Assembly: GCA_029210225.1 (NCBI GenBank)
Contig: JARGOJ010000648.1
Location: 1 to 5,507 of the forward strand
Direction: 5' to 3'
DNA from: Planctomycetota bacterium
GTDB lineage: Bacteria; Planctomycetota; J058; JARGOJ01
DNA length: 5,507 bases
In this document: in pieces, positions 1 to 4,912 of the stretch
How the letters are laid out: the number at the start of each line of letters is the position of its first letter
How positions within the stretch are numbered: position 1 is the stretch's first letter
The notes under the pieces: generated by a model
Databases searched by the model: none
Told to the model about the DNA's origin: nothing
The model's input: only the letters and a program-made list of their open reading frames with translations
Translations under genes and position numbers: made by a program

Positions 1-1
1 A

Positions 2-754
2 GAACCAAGTCCGAAGGCCGCCCCGGCGGCAGCCAAGCCCGCTGCTGGGCCTCTCACTCCTAAGAAAGTCGTCGATTTAGTGAACGTCCACGACCCGAAG
101 GTGGCTCTCACTCCTGTTCTCGACAAGATCCCCGGGGCTTCCTTTAAGAAGGATGCTTTCGTTCTTCATTTTCTCAAGAGCGCCCGGGAAGAAGGCGGGC
201 TGGCGATTGAACGAAAGTTGCTGGAATACGTCCATGAGCAGCTGCATGGTGATTCGCGAGTTGGCTTTAAGAAGGCCAGCTTCATTGTCGGCAAGCTGAT
301 CATGGCCTGCATCGACGAAGATGATGAAGATGTGTTGGACGAGGAGATTAAGAATGCCCTTGGGCGGAATCTGATGAAGACGCTCAGGGACCTCTTCGAT
401 AAGTCACGGGGTTCGTTGTCGGAGCGGGCTGAGTTGGCGGAGCCGTTTTTTGACGCGGTGTTCAGCAAAGAATTCCTGATGCTGGCCTTCCTGACGGGCT
501 TGTTAGAAAGCTTGGAAGAAAAGCTCGCGTCGTTCCGAGAGCCGGGAGTGCAGACCATCTTTCGCCGTTGGTCGACCGAGCAGAAAAAGCAACTTCCGGA
601 GGCTGACAAAAAAGTGGCCGAGGCCATCAAGGGCAAGATCTGGGACGCCTTCAGCCGGGCGGCGGATGGGCGCCTGAAGTTTCCTAATGACCGGACGAAG
701 GACTACTTCATTAAATGCGGCGAGCTGCTCATTGACGTCCTTGATCAATGTTAG
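2..754 (+). CDS. Unrecognised helical protein, 5' end cut off by the window
   Basis: I do not recognise this protein family. The reading frame is open from base 2, with no stop, to the TAG at 752-754, giving at least 250 visible residues. The first visible part is a low-complexity linker rich in Ala, Pro and Lys (PKAAPAAAKPAAGP, then LTPKK), followed by about 220 residues that look mostly alpha-helical, with an acidic patch (DEDDEDVLDEE). No signal peptide, membrane segment or catalytic motif is visible. The GTG at 80 could be taken as a start, but no Shine-Dalgarno sequence precedes it and coding-like sequence continues upstream, so the true start probably lies outside the window. The linker suggests that another domain sits before it. 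The 173-base gap with promoter-like sequence suggests it is not in an operon with ahcY. Confidence 0.75.
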   Translation, partial: EPSPKAAPAAAKPAAGPLTPKKVVDLVNVHDPKVALTPVLDKIPGASFKKDAFVLHFLKSAREEGGLAIERKLLEYVHEQLHGDSRVGFKKASFIVGKLIMACIDEDDEDVLDEEIKNALGRNLMKTLRDLFDKSRGSLSERAELAEPFFDAVFSKEFLMLAFLTGLLESLEEKLASFREPGVQTIFRRWSTEQKKQLPEADKKVAEAIKGKIWDAFSRAADGRLKFPNDRTKDYFIKCGELLIDVLDQC

Positions 755-799
755 AGCTTTGCGAAATCCTTCGCGGTCGAGGCGGGCTCAGGCTTTTTT
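754..799 (+). terminator. Possible weak terminator after the first gene
   Basis: Just after the stop codon there is a small hairpin, GCGAA (761-765) with TTCGC (770-774) and a four-base loop. A run of six T follows at 794-799. GAGC (754-757) can also pair with GCTC (786-789) around the inner hairpin. The stem is short and the T-run is about 20 bases from the inner hairpin, so this is only a tentative call. Confidence 0.25.
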
Positions 800-817
800 C
801 TTAGATTCTTTGACGTC

Positions 818-828
818 TATGATATAAA
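818..828 (+). promoter_or_regulatory. Candidate -10 region for ahcY
   Basis: The AT-rich stretch TATGATATAAA contains two overlapping good -10-like hexamers, TATGAT (818-823) and TATAAA (823-828). No convincing -35 box lies 16-18 bases upstream; the TTGACG at 810-815 is too close. A start of transcription near 835 would give a leader of roughly 90 bases, which includes the hairpin at 871-887. A second similar stretch (TATATAAAG, 885-893) lies nearer the gene, so the assignment is uncertain. Confidence 0.3.
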
Positions 829-870
829 GTGCCCGAAATTATCCAAGAACATGACTCAGGGCCACTTTCG

Positions 871-887
871 ATAGGCGCTGAGCCTAT
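871..887 (+). promoter_or_regulatory. Small stem-loop in the ahcY leader
   Basis: ATAGGC (871-876) pairs perfectly with GCCTAT (882-887) around the loop GCTGA. A weaker four-base stem, CGAC (896-899) with GTCG (908-911), follows before the ribosome-binding site. ahcY genes in some proteobacteria carry an S-adenosylhomocysteine riboswitch, but I cannot match this leader to that consensus, so I call only a hairpin of unknown role. Confidence 0.35.
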
Positions 888-912
888 ATAAAGACCGACC
901 TAAGTATGTCGC

Positions 913-917
913 AGAGG
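913..917 (+). promoter_or_regulatory. Ribosome-binding site that sets the ahcY start
   Basis: AGAGG lies ten bases before the ATG at 928. A possible TTG start at 919 would be only one base away from it, so the ATG is chosen. The protein then begins MSETTVQDYKVAD, in line with the usual N-terminus of the family. Confidence 0.6.
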
Positions 918-927
918 TTTGACACGT

Positions 928-2238
928 ATGAGTGAGACTACAGTTCAAGATTACAAAGTTGCTGATATCAGCTTGGCAGAGTGGGGCCGCAAAGAGATTC
1001 GTATCGCCGAATCGGAAATGCCCGGCCTTATGTCATTGCGCAAGGAATATGGCGCTTCAAAACCCCTCAAGGGAGCTCGCATCGCTGGCTGTCTTCATAT
1101 GACCATTCAAACAGCGGTCCTCATTGAGACTCTTGTTGAGCTTGGCGCTGAAGTTCGCTGGTCGTCATGCAACATCTTCTCAACTCAAGATCAAGCTGCT
1201 GCCGCCATTGCTGCCGCCGGGATTCCTGTTTTCGCTTGGAAAGGCGAGTCCGAAGAAGAGTTCCTATGGTGCATTGAGCAAACCATTCACTGGGCTGATG
1301 GCCAGCCATTGAACATGATCCTCGACGACGGCGGCGACTTGACTGTCATGGTTCACGAGAAGTTCCCACAGCTCATCGAAGGCATCATTGGCCTGACCGA
1401 AGAGACAACAACGGGAGTTCACCGCCTTGAGCAAATGATGAAAAAAGGCGAGTTGAAGCTTCCTTCTATTAATGTCAACGATTCAGTGACCAAGTCGAAA
1501 TTCGACAACCTCTACGGTTGCCGTGAGTCCTTGCTCGACGGAATCAAGCGCGCCACCGACGTCATGATCGCTGGTAAAGTTGGTGTTGTCGCTGGCTACG
1601 GCGATGTTGGTAAAGGCTGCGCTCAGTCTCTTCGCAACATGGGTGCTCGCGTGATCATCACCGAGATCGATCCTATCTGCGCCTTGCAAGCCGCCATGGA
1701 AGGCTTCCAAGTCATGCCTATGGACGACGCCGCTGCAATCGGCGATATCTTCGTGACAGCAACAGGGTGCGTCGACGTGATCACTCGCGCTCACATGGAC
1801 GCCATGAAAGATCAAGCGATCGTCTGTAACATCGGTCACTTCGATAATGAGATTCAAGTCGCGAGCGTCTATAACGACGAGACTCTCACGAAAGAGACTG
1901 TGAAGCCTCAGGTCGACCAGATCATCTATCCTTGCGGTAAGCGTGTCACGATTCTCGCTGAAGGTCGCCTCGTCAATCTCGGTTGCGCCACAGGTCACCC
2001 AAGCTTTGTGATGTCAAACAGCTTCACAAATCAGGTCCTCGGTCAGCTTGAGCTTTGGCAGAATCCAAAGAAATATCCTGTCGGTGTTCACGTTCTTCCA
2101 AAGCACTTGGATGAGAAAGTCGCTCGCTTGCACCTCGCTAAGCTCGGGGTCAGATTAGAGACTTTGTCTGATACTCAAGCCGAGTATATGGGCTTCTCAA
2201 AAGACGGCCCTTACAAGCCAGACCACTACCGCTATTGA
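928..2238 (+). CDS. ahcY: S-adenosylhomocysteine hydrolase (adenosylhomocysteinase)
   Basis: This cytosolic enzyme splits S-adenosylhomocysteine reversibly into homocysteine and adenosine. It removes the product inhibitor of methyltransferases in the activated methyl cycle. At 436 residues it is complete. The substrate domain carries GCLHMT with H57, DDGGD with D134, EETTTG with E159, and SVTKSKFDN with K189 and D193, matching the human catalytic set H55, D131, E156, K186 and D190. The NAD-binding Rossmann domain shows GYGDVGKG (223-230), with the acidic residue E246 ending the second strand. The C-terminal KPDHYRY supplies K430 and Y434, which in the family reach the NAD of the neighbouring subunit. 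The roughly 40-residue insertion of many bacterial homologues is absent, so the protein resembles the short animal type along its whole length. It is probably a single transcription unit, closed by the terminator at 2261-2308. Confidence 0.98.
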   Translation: MSETTVQDYKVADISLAEWGRKEIRIAESEMPGLMSLRKEYGASKPLKGARIAGCLHMTIQTAVLIETLVELGAEVRWSSCNIFSTQDQAAAAIAAAGIPVFAWKGESEEEFLWCIEQTIHWADGQPLNMILDDGGDLTVMVHEKFPQLIEGIIGLTEETTTGVHRLEQMMKKGELKLPSINVNDSVTKSKFDNLYGCRESLLDGIKRATDVMIAGKVGVVAGYGDVGKGCAQSLRNMGARVIITEIDPICALQAAMEGFQVMPMDDAAAIGDIFVTATGCVDVITRAHMDAMKDQAIVCNIGHFDNEIQVASVYNDETLTKETVKPQVDQIIYPCGKRVTILAEGRLVNLGCATGHPSFVMSNSFTNQVLGQLELWQNPKKYPVGVHVLPKHLDEKVARLHLAKLGVRLETLSDTQAEYMGFSKDGPYKPDHYRY

Positions 2239-2260
2239 TTCTTTTTATAGCGCTGGATTA

Positions 2261-2308
2261 AGCTGGGCGGGTTAGATTTTTCCAAATCTCCCGCCCGAGC
2301 TATTTTTT
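2261..2308 (+). terminator. Strong rho-independent terminator of ahcY
   Basis: AGCT and GGGCGGG (2261-2271), then AGATTT (2274-2279), pair with AAATCT (2284-2289), CCCGCCC (2290-2296) and AGCT (2298-2301). The loop is TTCC, with a two-base bulge on the left arm and a one-base bulge on the right. Six T follow at 2303-2308. This is the clearest terminator in the window. It ends two bases before the ATG of the next gene. Confidence 0.9.
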
Positions 2309-2309
2309 C

Positions 2310-3053
2310 ATGATCTTAGAACGCAGCATGCACCCCGGTTGGTTGTCCAACACTTACCTCGTCGCTGACAAGGCGGGGGGACATGGGGTCCTCATTGACA
2401 CGGGGGGGCCCTTTGAGCCTATCGCGAAGATCATTGAAGAGCAACGCATCACCATCACTCACATCCTGAACACGCATCATCATATTGATCACATTTCGGA
2501 GAATGGTCGCTACGCCGAGATGTCTGGGGCTCCGATTTGCGCCCATCAGAGCGAGCAGTTCTTGATTGACGGATGTACAGAGTGTTTGGAGCATGGGGCC
2601 GAGATCAAGAGCGGTGAGCTTCGCATCAAGGCGCTTCATATTCCCGGGCACACCTGCGGTCAGCTCGCCTTTTTGGTGGATGGCTTGGGGGTCTTCACTG
2701 GAGACACGCTCTTTGCCGGGTCCATAGGCGGGACAAGGGCCCCAGGACACACGACCTTCGACGATATTCAAAACTCTCTCATGAACACTCTCATGACTCT
2801 GCCAAAAGAGACGGTCGTCTATCCGGGGCATACGGTGGAGACGACGATTGGTGAGGAGTGGGAGACGAACCCGTTTATTCGGACTTTTCGGGGTCTTGAG
2901 AGCGCGGGTCAAAAAGATTGTTTCGCCTTTGGTCAGCCAGCGATCCTGAAGGTCCTGGCCAAAGATTATGATGGTGGTACGAAGGCTTGGGTGCAATTTA
3001 AGGAGTCTGGAGAGGACTCAGTGGTACCGGGAAGTCGAGTGAAAACGCAATGA
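2310..3053 (+). CDS. Glyoxalase II-like metallo-beta-lactamase-fold hydrolase
   Basis: This is a predicted cytosolic metal-dependent hydrolase of 247 residues; the substrate is unknown. The metal-binding motif HxHxDH is complete (H56, H58, D60, H61). It is followed by H114 in IPGHTCGQ, D132 in FTGDTLFAG and H174 in YPGHTVETTIGEE, so all ligands for a two-metal site are present. The GHT-x-TTIGEE-TNPF segment is typical of the glyoxalase II/YcbL branch, which hydrolyses thioesters. After about residue 195 there is an extra 50-residue tail (AILKVLAKDYDGGTKAWVQF and on) that looks like a small beta domain of unknown role. The ATG at 2310 has no Shine-Dalgarno sequence and sits against the ahcY terminator. 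The frame has a stop at 2259-2261 and no upstream start, and MILER is the expected first strand; ATG 2328 is a weaker option. It could be a general housekeeping hydrolase, or belong to the ubiquitin-like cassette that follows 85 bases later on the same strand. Confidence 0.9.
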   Translation: MILERSMHPGWLSNTYLVADKAGGHGVLIDTGGPFEPIAKIIEEQRITITHILNTHHHIDHISENGRYAEMSGAPICAHQSEQFLIDGCTECLEHGAEIKSGELRIKALHIPGHTCGQLAFLVDGLGVFTGDTLFAGSIGGTRAPGHTTFDDIQNSLMNTLMTLPKETVVYPGHTVETTIGEEWETNPFIRTFRGLESAGQKDCFAFGQPAILKVLAKDYDGGTKAWVQFKESGEDSVVPGSRVKTQ

Positions 3054-3075
3054 AAGCTTTGGTTCGCTTTTGACG

Positions 3076-3095
3076 AAGGGAAAAGTTTCCTTTTT
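3076..3095 (+). terminator. Weak hairpin with T-run between hydrolase and E1 genes
   Basis: AAGGGAA (3076-3082) pairs with TTCCTTT (3087-3093), including one G-T pair, around the loop AAGT; T continues to 3095. The stem is mostly A-T and the T-run is largely used up in it, so termination would be inefficient at best. If it works, the E1 gene is partly separated from the hydrolase gene. I found no good promoter in the rest of the gap. Confidence 0.3.
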
Positions 3096-3138
3096 CTGAG
3101 CAAGCCGAATCCCTTTTGAAATCGTCTGATGAGGCACT

Positions 3139-4422
3139 ATGGTTGAGATACGAATAACAGGTCAACGAGGCGAAGACCCAAGCGCGGTCGAGGAAACGGA
3201 CGAGAAGGCTCTCCCAGAGGGCAAGAAAGTCATTTCCATCACTCAAGATGACATCACAGAAGATCGTTATCACCGCCTTCGCCTTATCAATTGGTGGAAT
3301 CAGAAGAAGCTGGCCGACTCCGTGGTGATCATCGCTGGAGCCGGAGCCCTGGGTAACGAGGCTATTAAGAACCTCGCCTTGCTCGGGGTTGGGCGTCTGA
3401 TTATCTGCGACTTTGACGGCATAGAAACCTCAAATCTGACACGCTCAGTGCTCTTTCGCCAGCATGATGTTGGCCGTTTGAAGGCTGAAGTGGCTCGCGA
3501 TCGCGCCGTTGAAATGAACCCCGATACAAAGGCTGTGGCTGTCCACGGCGATCTTCGCTTCGCGCTTGGTTATGGCCTGGTGCGACGCGCCGGGATTGTG
3601 CTGGGTTGCCTGGATAGCTTGGAAGCTCGCTATTATCTGAATCACCACGCTATGAAGACCGGGGCTGTTTATATCGATGCGGGCCTCGATCACTTGAACG
3701 GTGATGTCATGACCTTCAAGCCCACGGAGGGGCCTTGTTATGAGTGTCAGATGAAGAGCGGTGAGAAGAAAGAGCTGAAGCGTCGTCAGTCGTGTCTAAA
3801 GCTATCCCGAGAAGATATAGCCTTGGGTAAGGTGCCGACCTCTCCAACGATCTCGGCGATTATCGCGGGGATGCAGAGTCAAATCGCGGTGCGTCATCTT
3901 CATGGCCGGCCGATTCCTACAGGGCGTCGCTTAGGCCTCTATGGCATGACGGATTTGACCTTTGATATTAAGCTCTCAGAAGATCCAGAGTGCATGACTC
4001 ACATGTACACCGATCCGTTGATGGAACGGGAGATTGTTGAGTTACCGCGAAAAGCAAGCGAGACGACCCTCGATCAAATCCTTGGGGATATGAAAGAGAA
4101 GCTCGGCGAGCCTGTGGTCTGGAGTTTGGATGACGACCGTGACATCATTACGGGGTTGAACTGCCGTGACTGCGAGAAGGGACGCGAATTGCTGTCCTTA
4201 GCCGGGGTTTTAGCAGAAAAAGATGCCCTTTGTGATGAATGTGGCGAAGTGATGGTTCCAACCCAAATTTCTGAGTTTGATGGCTCGGAAGGCTTGGGAG
4301 ATAAGACACTTAAAGAACTTGGCATTCCGCCGCTTCATATCCTTTATGGACGAAATACGGAGACGGGTGATGATGCTTATTTCGAATTGAGTGGCGATGT
4401 TGATTTATACTTTGGTGATTGA
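3139..4422 (+). CDS. E1-like ubiquitin-activating enzyme (ThiF/MoeB/UBA superfamily)
   Basis: Predicted to adenylate the C-terminus of the neighbouring ubiquitin-like protein using ATP and hand it to the E2. The 427 residues begin with a charged 40-residue extension, then RYHRLRL (43-49), the usual RYxR start of the fold. The nucleotide site shows GAGALGNE (67-74), DFDG with D93, NLTR (N99, R102), K115 and D159 in LDSLEAR. CYEC (C200, C203) and then C219 in RRQSCLKL resemble the SUMO E1 subunit UBA2, where CYEC binds zinc and a cysteine shortly after is catalytic. C219 is therefore the best thioester candidate. PTSPTISAIIAG (233-244) is the MoeB-like helix. The C-terminal part has two more CxxC pairs (C342/C345, C365/C368), likely zinc-binding. 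It ends in a stretch (TLKELGIPPLHIL, 390-402) that resembles the last strands of a ubiquitin fold. The start ATG follows GAGG at 3131-3134 by four bases. The ubiquitin-like gene follows after 41 bases. Confidence 0.93.
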   Translation: MVEIRITGQRGEDPSAVEETDEKALPEGKKVISITQDDITEDRYHRLRLINWWNQKKLADSVVIIAGAGALGNEAIKNLALLGVGRLIICDFDGIETSNLTRSVLFRQHDVGRLKAEVARDRAVEMNPDTKAVAVHGDLRFALGYGLVRRAGIVLGCLDSLEARYYLNHHAMKTGAVYIDAGLDHLNGDVMTFKPTEGPCYECQMKSGEKKELKRRQSCLKLSREDIALGKVPTSPTISAIIAGMQSQIAVRHLHGRPIPTGRRLGLYGMTDLTFDIKLSEDPECMTHMYTDPLMEREIVELPRKASETTLDQILGDMKEKLGEPVVWSLDDDRDIITGLNCRDCEKGRELLSLAGVLAEKDALCDECGEVMVPTQISEFDGSEGLGDKTLKELGIPPLHILYGRNTETGDDAYFELSGDVDLYFGD

Positions 4423-4427
4423 GGAAG

Positions 4428-4441
4428 GTTACCTAGGTAAC
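4428..4441. promoter_or_regulatory. Perfect 14-bp palindrome between E1 and ubiquitin-like genes
   Basis: GTTACCTAGGTAAC is an exact dyad six bases after the E1 stop codon, 11 bases before the ribosome-binding site of the ubiquitin-like gene. It could be a binding site for a dimeric regulator. As RNA it could form a five-base stem with loop CTAG. No convincing promoter overlaps it: TTGAGG at 4419-4424 pairs only with a poor -10, TAAGTA at 4442-4447. Confidence 0.45.
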
Positions 4442-4451
4442 TAAGTATTTT

Positions 4452-4456
4452 GGAGG
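4452..4456 (+). promoter_or_regulatory. Strong ribosome-binding site of the ubiquitin-like gene
   Basis: GGAGG lies seven bases before ATG 4464. It is the best-placed and strongest Shine-Dalgarno sequence in the cassette, which fits a need for more ubiquitin-like protein than enzyme. It also confirms the start. Confidence 0.8.
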
Positions 4457-4463
4457 ATAGTTC

Positions 4464-4748
4464 ATGTCGCAGATTTCGGTAACACTTGTTCGTGCGGATA
4501 CCAATCAGGAATTTGATGTTGAGCTCCCTGATGACGCGCCTATTTCTGAGTTGTTGCCAGCTTTGGTGAAGGAGTTAGGATTGCCGTTGACGGGTCCTGA
4601 CGGAAATCAGGTCGCTTATGAGTTGTCCAATAAGCGGACCGGGCAAGAGTATAAAGAGCGAGATAATTTGAGCTCTCGGGGCACAAAATCGGGGGATGTT
4701 TTACTTCTGACCTCAACCTTTGTCGCGGGCTTCTTCAAAATCTGCTAA
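4464..4748 (+). CDS. Ubiquitin-like beta-grasp protein, YukD/EsaB-like
   Basis: Predicted to be the modifier activated by the E1 and carried by the E2. The 94 residues fit one beta-grasp domain. Strand 1 is ISVTLVRADT (4-13), strand 2 EFDVELP (16-22), the helix ISELLPALVKELG (27-39), and later strands include VAYELSN (50-56) and VLLLTSTFV (79-87). The VELPDDAPISELLPAL stretch is typical of the YukD/EsaB branch. There is no GG terminus. The chain ends TFVAGFFKIC, so G89 could be the working C-terminus after removal of a five-residue tail, or the terminal C94 could matter instead. No partner of a type VII secretion system is visible here, and placement between E1 and E2 genes points to conjugation. 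The family assignment rests on sequence pattern and context, since beta-grasp proteins diverge widely. Confidence 0.85.
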   Translation: MSQISVTLVRADTNQEFDVELPDDAPISELLPALVKELGLPLTGPDGNQVAYELSNKRTGQEYKERDNLSSRGTKSGDVLLLTSTFVAGFFKIC

Positions 4749-4796
4749 ACCAGAGAAGAGCGATTTTTTAATCGTCGCGAAAAATTCGAGTCTGAA

Positions 4797-4849
4797 GTGA
4801 AGGCTGTTGTGAATCGATGAATCTATCAATCGGTTTACAGCAGTTTCAT
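4797..4849 (+). ncRNA. Long hairpin in the gap between ubiquitin-like and E2 genes
   Basis: CTGTTGTGAATCGAT (4804-4818) pairs without interruption with ATCGGTTTACAGCAG (4829-4843), 15 pairs including three G-U, around a ten-base loop. With one bulged G the stem can be extended outward by up to six pairs, to 4797 and 4849. Only three T follow the core stem, so it is a poor standard terminator. As part of the operon message it could be an attenuator, a processing site for a double-strand-specific RNase, or a stabiliser of the upstream mRNA. I know of no named RNA that it matches. The rest of the 164-base gap has a smaller stem, CGATT/AATCG around TTTT near 4761-4774, and no credible gene. Confidence 0.6.
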
Positions 4850-4902
4850 GATGCTTTGCATGCCCGGTGATACGACTCATCTAGCCAAATTCATTTTTCT
4901 TT

Positions 4903-4907
4903 AGGAG
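4903..4907 (+). promoter_or_regulatory. Ribosome-binding site that sets the E2 GTG start
   Basis: AGGAG lies five bases before the GTG at 4913. There is no in-frame ATG until codon 49, which is inside the E2 fold, so the GTG is the start. Confidence 0.75.
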
Positions 4908-4912
4908 TTCCT

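Noticed and set aside
80..82. GTG as the start of the first gene
   Set aside because: No ribosome-binding site precedes it and the frame is open and coding-like back to the window edge.
919..921. TTG as an earlier ahcY start
   Set aside because: It is one base from the AGAGG site, while ATG 928 has suitable spacing and gives the normal family N-terminus.
835..927. SAH riboswitch in the ahcY leader
   Set aside because: Expected from the gene, but the leader does not show the conserved core as I know it, so only a hairpin is reported.
1483..1998. Long open frame on the minus strand inside ahcY
   Set aside because: It lies wholly within strongly conserved ahcY sequence, has no recognisable motif, and is explained by codon bias of the real gene.
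2316..2996. Long open frame on the minus strand opposite the metallo-hydrolase
   Set aside because: The plus-strand protein has a full set of metal-binding motifs, and the minus frame shows none.
3139..4422. MoeB or ThiF of molybdopterin or thiamine synthesis
   Set aside because: No cofactor genes are nearby, and the adjacent E2 and the UBA2-like cysteine arrangement favour a conjugation role.
4464..4748. Type VII secretion YukD/EsaB protein
   Set aside because: The fold pattern is similar, but no WXG100, EccC or other secretion gene is visible; E1 and E2 genes flank it.
4834..4861. Promoter for the E2 gene (TTTACA with a following hexamer)
   Set aside because: The -35-like box is good, but no acceptable -10 lies at the right distance, and the box is part of the hairpin.
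4817..4870. Small open frame of 17 codons between the modifier and E2 genes
   Set aside because: It has no ribosome-binding site and most of it is accounted for by the hairpin arms.
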